Positions 8,391 to 17,310 of a stretch of 64,000 nucleotides of DNA are shown piece after piece. Origin of the DNA: Prochlorococcus sp. AG-363-B04 (lineage in GTDB: Bacteria; Cyanobacteriota; Cyanobacteriia; PCC-6307; Cyanobiaceae); NCBI GenBank assembly GCA_003278465.1, contig QCFC01000003.1, positions 44,920-108,919 on the forward strand, in the 5' to 3' direction. Every line of letters starts with the position of its first letter. The first letter of the stretch is position 1. A program made the translations under genes and the position numbers. The notes beneath the pieces were generated by a model, which was given only the letters and a program-made list of their open reading frames with translations, had not been told where the DNA came from and did not search any database.

Positions 8391-9617
8391 GTGACTAAAT
8401 CTCATAAAAAAGCTTCTCAGGTAATTGAGCCTGCTTCAACAAAAGAATTAGCTGAACTTGTATCGGAACTACATTCCCAAGGTAGTCCCTGGGTCCCTTG
8501 TGGTCTCAAATCAAGAATAAACTGGGGAGCACCATTATTAGACAACAATCAATATGTAAGCGTGAAAAGATTAAATGGAATTATTCATCATTCTATTGAT
8601 GACTTAACAATTACAGTGAGCGCTGGCCTCCCCTTAAAATATTTGCAAGATACTCTTGCTAAGCATAATCAATGGCTCCCAATTGATTGGCCCTGGGGTA
8701 GTCAACCATCTACACAATTTAAAAGTGCAGGAAGCACTGGCGGCTTAATTGCTCGAGGGCTCTCAGGGAGACTAAGTCAAAGATATTTAAGTGTTAGAGA
8801 TCAATTGATCGGTATTAGCTTTCTGAGGTGTGATGGTATTGCCGCTAAAGCAGGCGGAAAAGTTGTCAAAAATGTTGCTGGCTATGACTTAATGAGATTG
8901 TTATGTGGGAGTTGGGGAAGTCTCGCTCTTATAACAGAACTTACACTTCGAACCCAACCCATTCGGCCATCTAATGCAAAGCTTGTAATTCAAGGATCAC
9001 TTGCATCTTTAGAAAAATTAAGAGCTGAACTAATGTATATGAACTTCACACCAGACTATTTCGACTGGAGAGGAGACAATACAAAAGATTGGAATTTAGA
9101 ACTTGGTTTTTCAAGCGTAAGTTCTGAAGCAATTGAAGATCAAATAAATAATATTCAAAATCTTGCTAGCCAATATCAACTAAGTCACAAAAAACCTAAA
9201 TGGGAAAGGTCAATTCTTAAATCTGACTTTCCACCAAACATGCTAGAAACCAATCAATGGCTATTACGTATTTGTTTGCCACCATCAAAAATTCATTTAA
9301 TGCTAAATAGCAAAGAACTGAATTCATTAAATCTATGGCACTGGCGTTTCTCTGCGGGGAAAGGGGTTGGAGATGGTTGGCAAAACCTTGAATCAAAGGA
9401 TAAAAATATAAGTTCCTCCTCTAAGGTCAATGAAATTCGCCACTTAATCACATCTTTTGGTGGTCAAGTTAGTATTATCAATCAACCATATTTCTTATCA
9501 GCGAAATTACCAACTTGGCTAGATTCAAATTCAGCTCCTCTAATCAAAGAAATCAAACGTCAATTTGATCCGAAGAATCAACTAGCCGTTGGAAGGCTTC
9601 CTGGAGTGTCACAATAA
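8391..9617 (+). CDS. glcE: Glycolate dehydrogenase FAD-binding subunit GlcE
   Basis: The 408-residue protein carries a PCMH-type FAD-binding domain: GSTGGLIARGLSGRLSQRY around residues 118-135, RDQLIGISFLRCDG, and KAGGKVVKNVAGYDLMRLLCG-like motifs around 160-180. It ends IKRQFDPKNQLAVGRLPG, as in this family. The start is a GTG at 8391 only 8 bases from the opposing kinase ATG, so its ribosome-binding site and any promoter must lie inside the kinase coding region. Its 3' end overlaps by 40 bases the convergent aldose-epimerase-like gene. It works with GlcF and a GlcD encoded elsewhere. Confidence 0.9.
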   Translation: MTKSHKKASQVIEPASTKELAELVSELHSQGSPWVPCGLKSRINWGAPLLDNNQYVSVKRLNGIIHHSIDDLTITVSAGLPLKYLQDTLAKHNQWLPIDWPWGSQPSTQFKSAGSTGGLIARGLSGRLSQRYLSVRDQLIGISFLRCDGIAAKAGGKVVKNVAGYDLMRLLCGSWGSLALITELTLRTQPIRPSNAKLVIQGSLASLEKLRAELMYMNFTPDYFDWRGDNTKDWNLELGFSSVSSEAIEDQINNIQNLASQYQLSHKKPKWERSILKSDFPPNMLETNQWLLRICLPPSKIHLMLNSKELNSLNLWHWRFSAGKGVGDGWQNLESKDKNISSSSKVNEIRHLITSFGGQVSIINQPYFLSAKLPTWLDSNSAPLIKEIKRQFDPKNQLAVGRLPGVSQ

Positions 9618-10468
9618 TCTACTAATTTATACATACATCGTAATTTCTGATTAGAACCAGGAGCCAGTTCTAATTTCCTATCATTAGTAATTAATGCTTG
9701 CCTAGGACTAGTCCAGGGCTCAACACAGACTGTTGGCCTAGGAGGATCAGTCCAAACTACTGCAAGATCCAAAGGGGAAAAATAATGTAATTCCAATTTA
9801 TAGCCAGCAACCCTATCAATTAGAGCTATCGGAAACGAACTAGGAGCAGTTAGGAAGTCGACACCTTTAACAAGATATTGGAGCTGAGTTAATGTCTCAG
9901 ATTCAACCATACCTTTCTGGTCAATACATGTCTCAGGTAGGCCCTCAATAAATACATCCTCTAGATTCATAACCTTGAAATAAGGGTGTAATCCAAAAGA
10001 AAATGGCATAATTATTTTATCTAGGTTATAAATACTAATTTGACATTCTAAAGAATTTACCTGCAATCTTAAAACCATTTCCAGTCTAAAGGAAAAAGGA
10101 TAAATAGAGCGAGTAAATGCATTAGATTCAAAAGACATTAATATTCCACTTTGGTCTTCCAAAAGATTAAGGTCCCATTCTAGATCTCTTGCAAATCCAT
10201 GTTGACTTAATTCGTAATTCTTGCCCTCAATAACTAATAAATCACCTGGCAAGTTACCGCAAATCGGGAAAAGAACTGGCATCCCTCCGCGAATACTTTT
10301 GGCTGGGTCAAGATAACGATCATGATCAAAATAAAGTAAATTCCTGCCATTGCAAAACCATTCGGTTATCAAGCCTCCTCTTTCTGGAACAATGCTCAAA
10401 CTATCTCCACTATCATCTTTAATAAATTGCCAATGAGGATAAGGAGCTTCATTCCAGATTAAACTCAT
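9578..10468 (-). CDS. Aldose 1-epimerase family (galactose-mutarotase-like) protein
   Basis: The likely ATG is at 10468 (MSLIWNEAPYPHW, 296 aa); a TTG at 10489 would add seven residues. The galactose-mutarotase fold is suggested by RGGMPVLFPICGN, FGLHPYFKV with the expected catalytic-type histidine, and the final VCVEPWTSPRQAL, where the Glu is the usual catalytic base. Proteins like this include glucose-6-phosphate 1-epimerases and free-sugar mutarotases; the substrate cannot be decided here. It overlaps the end of glcE by 40 bases and lies 57 bases downstream of an alpha/beta hydrolase on the same strand. Confidence 0.85.
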   Translation of the reverse strand: MSLIWNEAPYPHWQFIKDDSGDSLSIVPERGGLITEWFCNGRNLLYFDHDRYLDPAKSIRGGMPVLFPICGNLPGDLLVIEGKNYELSQHGFARDLEWDLNLLEDQSGILMSFESNAFTRSIYPFSFRLEMVLRLQVNSLECQISIYNLDKIIMPFSFGLHPYFKVMNLEDVFIEGLPETCIDQKGMVESETLTQLQYLVKGVDFLTAPSSFPIALIDRVAGYKLELHYFSPLDLAVVWTDPPRPTVCVEPWTSPRQALITNDRKLELAPGSNQKLRCMYKLVDYCDTPGSLPTAS

Positions 10469-10525
10469 AATTTCTACGAAAATCCGCAATGAGTCTAAAT
10501 AATATATTCAAAAACTATATTAGTT

Positions 10526-11416
10526 TCATTTAGCAATTAACCACTCCAACAAAGCTGCATTAACCTTATCAGGCACTTCATCATGAGGGCAGTGGCCTGC
10601 ATCTAAAACTACCTCTGTAGTTGCTGATGGAGCATATTTTAAAAAAGTTGCACGTTTGCCAACAGCATTCATCCAAGGATCTCGATTACCCCATAGCAGT
10701 AACAATGGAGCTTTCAATTCAGCAAACAATTCATCTAGAGGTTGCCCCTGCGGACCACGAGTATCAAAAACACTGCGAAAAACCTTAAAAGCACCTGGCT
10801 CAAGAGATGGGCGGCGAATTGCCTCAACCAAATAATCATCAACATTAGTTCGGTCTATATAAACCTGATTCAAGGTTCTTCTAATAGTTGAAGGCTGTCT
10901 TAGGTTCTCAAAAATCAATCTCTGCACTAGTGGATCCTTCAACAGCCCACTAGCAAATGACTGACGAAGCTTGCTTACCCATGACTTGGCAGCTCGTTTC
11001 TCATCACTGAAATACCCAGCAGCATTCAGAAGAACTACGCCAGCCGCGTCAGAACCCAATGTTGATCCTGCAGCTAAAGCTGCATAACCGCCAAGAGAAT
11101 TACCCACCAAAACAGTTGGTCGGCCAATTATTTCCCTTACATATGCAACAACCTGTTCGCGCCACAATGAACCTCCATAGTTAAGTTCTGGAGGCTTAGC
11201 ACTTCGGCCAAATCCAAGTAAATCTATTGCATGGACCTCATGTGAACGAGAAAGGACTGGAATGTTATGCCTCCAATGATCAGTTGATGCTCCAAAGCCA
11301 TGTACCAATAAAATTGCTGGACCTTGAAGATCTATAGGTCTACTACTCAAAGAATAAACATCATGTCCTCGAAAGTTCCATACAGCTTTTTCCGAGGCAG
11401 CAGAAGTAGAGCTCAC
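10526..11416 (-). CDS. Alpha/beta hydrolase, 296 aa
   Basis: The fold is shown by VHGFGASTDHWRHN (oxyanion region), the nucleophile elbow GNSLGGYAAL with the active Ser, LLLWGNRDPW with the likely acid Asp, and DAGHCPHDEVP with the catalytic His. The triad is complete. The start is a GTG at 11414-11416. The protein is clearly similar to the hydrolase at 51714-52625, which shares the HGFGAS-HWRHN, GNS-GG and GHCPHDE motifs, so these are probably paralogues. Substrate unknown; plant and cyanobacterial relatives include pheophytinase-like and haloperoxidase-like enzymes. Confidence 0.85.
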   Translation of the reverse strand: MSSTSAASEKAVWNFRGHDVYSLSSRPIDLQGPAILLVHGFGASTDHWRHNIPVLSRSHEVHAIDLLGFGRSAKPPELNYGGSLWREQVVAYVREIIGRPTVLVGNSLGGYAALAAGSTLGSDAAGVVLLNAAGYFSDEKRAAKSWVSKLRQSFASGLLKDPLVQRLIFENLRQPSTIRRTLNQVYIDRTNVDDYLVEAIRRPSLEPGAFKVFRSVFDTRGPQGQPLDELFAELKAPLLLLWGNRDPWMNAVGKRATFLKYAPSATTEVVLDAGHCPHDEVPDKVNAALLEWLIAK

Positions 11417-11536
11417 AACAAGGATAAATATTTAGAGGAAAATGGTAGGCATATTCGATAAAGCCTGTCCTCTTTAATTTGAGAATTGAATAATTCCATC
11501 ACTAAATTAATGGATTTTTGGGATCAACCTATGAGG

Positions 11537-12910
11537 TTAAACAAGTCCAACTGGATTGGCTGCTACTTCATCAGGTATTGAATTTCCTCCACCAGGAGTT
11601 TTGTCTTTTAGGACAAGACGTAAAAGGACAGGGGCTAAGAAGGTAGTACCAATTACCATTAACAAAATTGCTGCTTCCAAAGAAGGAGTTAGCAATCCAG
11701 CACTTGTACCTAACCCAAGAAAAATTAGGCCAACTTCACCACGAGGCATCATTCCTAAACCTACAACAAGTCGATTAGTTGGCTTATCAATCAAGAAAGA
11801 CCATCCGGCAGCAATCTTTCCAATGATGGCAACTATTAATAAGAATCCCGCCACAACAAGCGCAGCACGACTTGAAGGATCTAACGGGTTGATAACAGAA
11901 AGATCCATGCCAGCACCAACCAAAACAAAAAAGATGGTCGCAAACAAAGAAACTAAAGGCAAAACTGACTGTTGAATAGCATGGTTATTTTTAGAACTAC
12001 TTAGGATTAAACCTGCTGCAAATGCACCCAAGGCAGCCTCCAGTCCAATTGCAGTTGCTACAAAACAACTCAATACCAATATCACAAAAGATGCCACAAC
12101 CACTGCCCCAGGCGCCTTCAGCCTCTCCAACAACCAATCAAAGGCTGGAGCAGCAGTTCTACTAAGGGCAATAGCTCCAACCACAAATACTGTCGCTGCT
12201 ACAACCAGTTTGACAATTGGAGCTATCTCTAATGACCCCCCTGTAGCTAAAGCAACTACTACTGCAAGAATCACAATGCCAAGAATGTCATCTAAAACTG
12301 CTGCACCAATAACAATCTGACCTTCTCTAGTTTTTAGATATCCAAGTTCACCAAAAACACTGGCCGTAATTCCAATGCTCGTAGCAGTCATTGAAGCACC
12401 AGCAAAAATTGCAGGTACAAGATCAACCTGAAAAATAAACATCAAACCAGCAGTTCCTAATGCAAAAGGCAACACAACCCCAGCCATAGCAACGGTAAAA
12501 GCCTGAGCTCCTACTGCAACCAACTCTTCTAACTCACTTTCTAAACCTGTAAGGAAAAGCAATGCGTACAAACCAAGTGTCGCTACTGCCTGCAACGAAG
12601 GAAATGTCTCAAAATACAAATCCGGTACAGCCTCTGGAGGCACTGAAGCCAATGAACTAATTACACGCACGAAACCTTCATTCAGATGCGCACTCGTAGT
12701 TGGAGGCATTAAAAGATGTAGTCCTGAAGCACCGATAAGAACACCAGCTAAAAGCTCTCCAACGATCGTTGGCAATTGAAGTCGAACAAGAACCTCTGCC
12801 AAGGTCCTAGCAGCGACAAAGATCAAAAGAAAATTGATTACACCTATAAGTGTTTCAGCGACCTCAATGTCATGGGTACTAAGAACAGCCAGTATCTGAG
12901 GCATGAGCAT
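11537..12910 (-). CDS. nhaS3: CPA2-family Na+/H+ antiporter, NhaS3-like
   Basis: The 457-residue protein is almost entirely hydrophobic helices, consistent with 11-13 membrane spans. VGELLAGVLIGASGLHLL near residues 50-68 and AAVLDDILGIVILA with paired acidic residues near 205 are hallmarks of the KefB/NhaS3 cation:proton antiporters. GALAAFAAGLILS-like and MMPRGEVGLIF motifs follow in the second half. The length agrees with Synechocystis NhaS3 (about 461). It would exchange sodium for protons at the thylakoid or plasma membrane. The start is ATG 12910 (MLMPQ), with a second ATG two codons in. The 312-base gap to glgP holds a strong hairpin. Confidence 0.85.
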   Translation of the reverse strand: MLMPQILAVLSTHDIEVAETLIGVINFLLIFVAARTLAEVLVRLQLPTIVGELLAGVLIGASGLHLLMPPTTSAHLNEGFVRVISSLASVPPEAVPDLYFETFPSLQAVATLGLYALLFLTGLESELEELVAVGAQAFTVAMAGVVLPFALGTAGLMFIFQVDLVPAIFAGASMTATSIGITASVFGELGYLKTREGQIVIGAAVLDDILGIVILAVVVALATGGSLEIAPIVKLVVAATVFVVGAIALSRTAAPAFDWLLERLKAPGAVVVASFVILVLSCFVATAIGLEAALGAFAAGLILSSSKNNHAIQQSVLPLVSLFATIFFVLVGAGMDLSVINPLDPSSRAALVVAGFLLIVAIIGKIAAGWSFLIDKPTNRLVVGLGMMPRGEVGLIFLGLGTSAGLLTPSLEAAILLMVIGTTFLAPVLLRLVLKDKTPGGGNSIPDEVAANPVGLV

Positions 12911-13070
12911 AAAAACAGATTGTTTACTTCTTTCTTTTGAAACATAAATGACCGACAGGCTGAATTGCTAACAGTTCATCAACAAGACCACAACAAGTAA
13001 AGACGGTGTTGATCTGAAAGTAAGACACAACAGAAGGTCAAACCGGGGCTAGCGTCCTTAAAAAAAGTCC

Positions 13071-13127
13071 TTAAGAACTCTGCTCTTGAGCATTTGCAAC
13101 GGGAATGTTCAAGAGCAGAGTTCTTAA
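13071..13127 (-). other. Strong 22-bp hairpin in the nhaS3-glgP divergent intergenic region
   Basis: Arms at 13071-13092 and 13106-13127 pair over 22 positions with a single G-T position, around a 13-base loop (13093-13105). On the minus strand the stem is followed after four bases by seven Ts (13061-13067), which resembles an intrinsic terminator. No gene on the minus strand upstream of it is visible, because glgP starts on the plus strand at 13223. It could end a short unseen transcript, insulate two divergent promoters or be part of a structured leader. The rest of 12911-13222 shows nothing I can name. Confidence 0.6.
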
Positions 13128-13222
13128 AGCGGTTTAACTCCCAAAACTAATCATGACAATTGCTCAATAACTTCTCTGCCTTTAATTCCACGACTTAGCT
13201 ATCAAAAAATTTTCAAAGAACC

Positions 13223-15760
13223 ATGAGCAGCTCAAAGCCCCTAGATCTTCGCCTACCAACCCCTGGCTGCTATGCGGATCCAGAACGAATCGGCATAACC
13301 GCTGATGCAGTTTTCGATGGGATGACTGAGCACCTGTTCTTCACACTTGGGAAGCTCGCCCCCACTGCAAGTCTTCATGATCTCTACATGGCACTTAGCT
13401 ATGCAGTCAGAGATCGGCTCATGACACGTTACCTCGCGAGTCTTGAAGCTATAAGAGCTCGCCCTCAGAAACAAGTTGCTTATCTGTCCGCCGAATTTTT
13501 AATTGGACCCCAATTAAATAGCAACCTCTTAAACCTTGGTATCCAAAAAGAAGCTGAAGAAGCATTGAAAAGATTTGGAATAGAAAATCTCAGCGATATT
13601 CTTGAAGTAGAAGAAGAGCCTGGCTTAGGGAATGGAGGTTTAGGACGGTTAGCAGCTTGCTACATGGAATCTCTAGCAAGTCTTCAAGTACCAGCAACTG
13701 GTTATGGCATCAGATATGAATTTGGAATTTTTAATCAGTTAATTAGAGATGGATGGCAAGTTGAAGTTACTGATAAATGGCTTAAAGGAGGATGGCCTTG
13801 GGAATTACCACAGCCAGACGAAGCATGCTTCGTAGGTTTTGGGGGACGAACAGAGTCTTATATAGACGATAAAGGTCACTACCGTTCACGATGGATTCCC
13901 GGAGAACATGCAATAGGAATTCCTCATGATGTTCCAGTGCTGGGCTATCGAGTTAATACATGTGATCGTTTAAGACTATGGAGAGCAGATGCAACAGAAA
14001 GTTTTGATTTCTATGCCTTCAATATTGGAGACTATTACGGAGCAGTTGAAGAAAAAGTAGGTTCAGAAACATTATCCAAGGTTCTTTATCCAAATGATGG
14101 AACAGATGAAGGAAGAAGACTCCGGCTTAAACAACAACATTTCTTTGTTAGCTGTTCATTACAGGACATGTTGCGAAGCTTAGAAAAACGAGGGATATCT
14201 GCAGAAGACTTTCCAAATCATTGGACAGTTCAACTCAATGACACACATCCATCTATTGCAGTTGCAGAACTTATGCGACTACTAATAGATGATCGTCATT
14301 ATCCATGGGAAAAAGCTTGGGAAATAACAACAAAATCTGTTGCTTATACAAATCACACTCTTTTACCAGAAGCCCTTGAAAAATGGGACTTATCTCTTTT
14401 TTCAAGCATTCTTCCACGCCATCTAGAACTAATTTATGAGATTAATCGTAGATTCTTACAACAAGTACGTTTGCGATACCCAGGTAATGATTCAATTCTT
14501 AGAAAATTATCGATAATTGATGAAGAAGGTGGAAAAGCAGTAAGAATGGCACATCTAGCAACTATTGGTGCACATCATGTAAATGGCGTGGCTGCACTAC
14601 ATTCTGATTTAATTAAACGAGAATTATTACCTGAATTTGCTGAACTTTGGCCAGAGAAATTCACTAATGTGACCAATGGTGTCACACCCAGACGTTGGGT
14701 TGCACTAGCTAATCCTGAACTATCGGCACTTCTAAATCAAGAAATAGGTCCAAACTGGATTACAAATATGGATTTATTAACACAATTAGAAGGGAAAGAA
14801 GATGATGAGAATTTCTTAGAGCATTTAGGAGCTACAAAGCTATCTAGCAAAAGAAAGCTCGCTGGTTACATACATCGCCAAACAGGAATATTGGTAGATC
14901 CATCAAGCATGTTTGACGTGCAAGTTAAGCGAATACATCAATACAAACGCCAACATCTGAATGCACTTCAAGTCATAGCTCAATATCTACGAATTAAAAA
15001 TGGACAAGGTCAAGGAATAGCCCCAAGAACTGTAATTTTTGGAGGCAAGGCAGCCCCTGGGTATTACATGGCAAAACTTATGATTAGATTTATAAATGGC
15101 ATTGCAGAAATCATTAATGCAGATCCAGATATGGAGGGTCGTTTACGTGTAATCTTCCTACCTGACTACAACGTCAAATTAGGCGAACAAGTTTATCCTG
15201 CAACAGATCTTTCTGAACAAATTTCAACCGCAGGAATGGAAGCGTCAGGGACAGGAAATATGAAGTTTGCAATGAATGGAGCTCTAACAATAGGTACTCT
15301 TGACGGAGCAAATGTAGAAATACGTGAACGTGTTGGTGCTGAAAACTTCTTCTTATTTGGAAAAACTGAATCTGAAATTATGAAACTCAATCAAAGTGGT
15401 TACAGACCAAAAGAAATAATCCAATCACTTCCCGAGCTATCAGAAACACTTAGATTGATAGAAATTGGTCACTTTAGTAATGGAGATAGTGAACTATTTA
15501 AGCCATTACTTAATAGTCTAATGGGTACAGATCCGTTTTTTGTAATGGCTGATTTTGCAGATTACCTACGTGCACAAGATAGTGTAAGTAGAGCATGGAC
15601 TAATCGCAATCACTGGAATCGCATGTCATTACTAAATACAGCTAGATCAGGTTTCTTCTCATCAGATCGTTCAATACAAGAATATTGTAAAACAATTTGG
15701 AATGTAGAACCATTCCCAGTTGAAATTAGTTGTGAATCAAGTCAGTTAAAAGTCCAATGA
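13223..15760 (+). CDS. glgP: Glycogen/alpha-glucan phosphorylase
   Basis: The 845-residue protein breaks alpha-1,4-glucan with phosphate to release glucose-1-phosphate, mobilising glycogen in the dark. The pyridoxal-phosphate signature EASGTGNMKFAMNGALT lies near residues 671-687, the Lys binding PLP. GNGGLGRLAACYMES, NDTHPSIAVAELMRLL and RRWVALANPELSALL are other family blocks. Length is normal (E. coli GlgP 815). ATG 13223 gives MSSSKPLDLRLPTPGCYAD. It stands alone on its strand between a divergent antiporter and a convergent small gene. Confidence 0.97.
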   Translation: MSSSKPLDLRLPTPGCYADPERIGITADAVFDGMTEHLFFTLGKLAPTASLHDLYMALSYAVRDRLMTRYLASLEAIRARPQKQVAYLSAEFLIGPQLNSNLLNLGIQKEAEEALKRFGIENLSDILEVEEEPGLGNGGLGRLAACYMESLASLQVPATGYGIRYEFGIFNQLIRDGWQVEVTDKWLKGGWPWELPQPDEACFVGFGGRTESYIDDKGHYRSRWIPGEHAIGIPHDVPVLGYRVNTCDRLRLWRADATESFDFYAFNIGDYYGAVEEKVGSETLSKVLYPNDGTDEGRRLRLKQQHFFVSCSLQDMLRSLEKRGISAEDFPNHWTVQLNDTHPSIAVAELMRLLIDDRHYPWEKAWEITTKSVAYTNHTLLPEALEKWDLSLFSSILPRHLELIYEINRRFLQQVRLRYPGNDSILRKLSIIDEEGGKAVRMAHLATIGAHHVNGVAALHSDLIKRELLPEFAELWPEKFTNVTNGVTPRRWVALANPELSALLNQEIGPNWITNMDLLTQLEGKEDDENFLEHLGATKLSSKRKLAGYIHRQTGILVDPSSMFDVQVKRIHQYKRQHLNALQVIAQYLRIKNGQGQGIAPRTVIFGGKAAPGYYMAKLMIRFINGIAEIINADPDMEGRLRVIFLPDYNVKLGEQVYPATDLSEQISTAGMEASGTGNMKFAMNGALTIGTLDGANVEIRERVGAENFFLFGKTESEIMKLNQSGYRPKEIIQSLPELSETLRLIEIGHFSNGDSELFKPLLNSLMGTDPFFVMADFADYLRAQDSVSRAWTNRNHWNRMSLLNTARSGFFSSDRSIQEYCKTIWNVEPFPVEISCESSQLKVQ

Positions 15761-15800
15761 TAATTTCATATTTTTAATGCAAAGTATCAACAAGGATTTG

Positions 15801-16268
15801 TTAACCTCTATCTGGTAAATCAGGAGTTTGATGTAATAAGCGATTTAATCGCAATCGATCTGCATTAAGAGGATCAGGTGCTAATTCACCAGCCAATTCT
15901 CTAAATTTTTGTTCTACAGATTCTGGTACTTTTACATCAAATACCCGCTCCATTAACGCTTCAATAGAGAAAAGATGCGCATTAATGTTTTCTAGATCTG
16001 CAATAGCCTGTTGTATTAAATCAACTTGATCCTCAACTCCTGGTTGAGAAGCTGTTGGAGTGACAGGCGTCGATTCTGAATCAGAAGTTTTTGAACCTTG
16101 ATGCCTTTGCAAATCCTCAATTACTCGACCAGAAAGAGTTCTAAAAGCCTGCAAAGCAGCCCAATTTAATTCTTGCTGATGTCTCAGGGTGGGAAACTCT
16201 CGAATTAATCGATCATGCTCCCTGTAGAACCTTTGGCAATCAGGACATTGACAGGGCTCGTCTGGCAC
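15801..16268 (-). CDS. Conserved hypothetical protein with N-terminal CxCxxC motif, 155 aa
   Basis: I do not recognise this gene. Its N-terminus PDEPCQCPDCQRFYREHDRLIREFP has Cys6, Cys8 and Cys11, which could bind a metal such as zinc. The middle (about residues 60-85) is Ser/Thr/Pro-rich and probably disordered. The C-terminal half is charged and helical (VDLIQQAIADLENINAHLF). There is no membrane segment. The start is a GTG at 16266-16268. The next gene upstream on the same strand begins after 37 bases, so the two probably form a unit of small unknown genes. Confidence 0.7.
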   Translation of the reverse strand: MPDEPCQCPDCQRFYREHDRLIREFPTLRHQQELNWAALQAFRTLSGRVIEDLQRHQGSKTSDSESTPVTPTASQPGVEDQVDLIQQAIADLENINAHLFSIEALMERVFDVKVPESVEQKFRELAGELAPDPLNADRLRLNRLLHQTPDLPDRG

Positions 16269-16305
16269 CGCAGTCCCTCCAGATCTTCCTCCATCATGCC
16301 ATCCG

Positions 16306-16635
16306 CTAGGCCGCTAAGGATGATTCCCCTGAGAATTGATCATCATCTGCTTCTGAATCAACAGAAGACGGCAATGGAATCTCAATAGTAGAAACAACCT
16401 GAATCACGTCTCTAAGGCGCATAGAATCTGCAAACCAACCCATTGCTTGCTCAGTATCCCCTCGACGTTCAGCATCACTAGCTTGATCTTCATGAGCCTC
16501 TGCTAAAAGAGCCAACCAACACAAACATCGAGCCTGTACTACAGAGAGGTCTAGATCATTTGGATGAGAGCTAGCAATATTCTCACTTTCCTGCTGAACA
16601 AGAAGGCGAAGCCGCAGATCGTGAAGCTGGGTCAT
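16306..16635 (-). CDS. Conserved hypothetical protein, 109 aa
   Basis: Not recognised. It is a mostly helical soluble protein (LHDLRLRLLVQQESENIA, ARCLCWLALLAEAHEDQASDAERRGDTEQAM) with an acidic C-terminal tail rich in Ser, Asp and Glu. The start is ATG 16635. The helical pairs around residues 30-80 are loosely reminiscent of a single TPR-like hairpin, but I would not assign it. It runs in the same direction as the downstream 155-residue unknown, 37 bases away. The tRNA-Arg gene lies upstream on the same strand. Confidence 0.65.
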   Translation of the reverse strand: MTQLHDLRLRLLVQQESENIASSHPNDLDLSVVQARCLCWLALLAEAHEDQASDAERRGDTEQAMGWFADSMRLRDVIQVVSTIEIPLPSSVDSEADDDQFSGESSLAA

Positions 16636-16728
16636 AGAGACTGTTTCACTAAATACACGCTAGCGACAGTGTCCAGTTTTTACAGCCTACTAAATATGGT
16701 ACTTATAAGTTTTTCTCATAAAAGAACA

Positions 16729-16802
16729 CGGGGCTGGCGGGACTCGAACCCACGGCCTACGGTTTAGGAAACCGTCGCTCTATCCAGCTGAGCTACAGCC
16801 CC
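16729..16802 (-). tRNA. tRNA-Arg, anticodon CCU
   Basis: The minus strand folds into a complete cloverleaf of 73 bases plus a discriminator G. Acceptor GGGGCTG pairs with CAGCCCC, the D stem is GCTC/GAGC, the anticodon stem ACGGT/ACCGT encloses the loop TTCCTAA, and the T arm is GTGGG-TTCGAGT-CCCGC. The loop places CCT at positions 34-36, reading the arginine codon AGG. The CCA end is not encoded. rnpB starts about 40 bases away on the other strand. Confidence 0.96.
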
Positions 16803-16841
16803 AGTAATCTCCCAAGTTATGCCTAACAGGCATTATGGACA

Positions 16842-17248
16842 ATGAAAGCAGGAGAGGTGATCGCAATTAAGACTGATCCGCCAAATCGCAGAATAGTCTT
16901 AATTGAGGAAAGTCCGGGCTCCCCGATGGCCAAGCTTGCTGGGTAATGCCCAGTGCGGGCGACCGTGAGGATAGTGCCACAGAAACACACCGCCAATGAC
17001 CAGAGGAATTAATTCCTCTGGAACAGGCAAGGGTGCAAAGGTGCGGTAAGAGCGCACCAGCAGTACCGAGAGGTACTGGCTAGGTAAACCCCGGCCAGGA
17101 GCAAGGCCAAGGAACCAAGGCTGGCCATCACGTCTAGTTCCAAAAAACGCGCCGCTAGAGGTTGTCGGTAACGACAATCCCAGATAGATGATCACCCACC
17201 ATTTTTTGTAGATGGTGAACAGAACCCGGCTTATGACCTGCTTTCACT
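16842..17248 (+). ncRNA. rnpB: RNase P RNA
   Basis: The region contains the conserved blocks of bacterial type A RNase P RNA: GAGGAAAGTCCGGGCTCC near 16910, ACAGAAACACACCGCC near 16980, GGGTGCAAAGGTGCGGTAAG near 17030, GGTAAACCCCGGCCAGGAGC near 17082 and AGAACCCGGCTTATGACCTGC near 17220. The ends pair (GAAAGCAGG with CCTGCTTTC) to close P1, giving about 405 bases, normal for a cyanobacterium. It cleaves tRNA 5' leaders with RnpA. The ends are set by the P1 pairing and are accurate to a few bases. The open frame on the other strand here is spurious. Confidence 0.96.
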
Positions 17249-17310
17249 AACAATTCAAATTAAGATTGCTATTAAAATAGTTTTTCCCTACCCAATTTTT
17301 TTGAAGACTG

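Noticed and set aside
7927..8394. 155-residue plus-strand ORF
   Set aside because: Shadow of the sugar-acid kinase gene; its translation has no domain-like pattern.
16899..17195. 98-residue ORF on the minus strand
   Set aside because: It lies wholly inside the RNase P RNA gene, whose conserved blocks explain the sequence.
16729..17248. Possible integration site at tRNA-Arg
   Set aside because: No integrase, duplicated tRNA end or foreign block is visible next to it.
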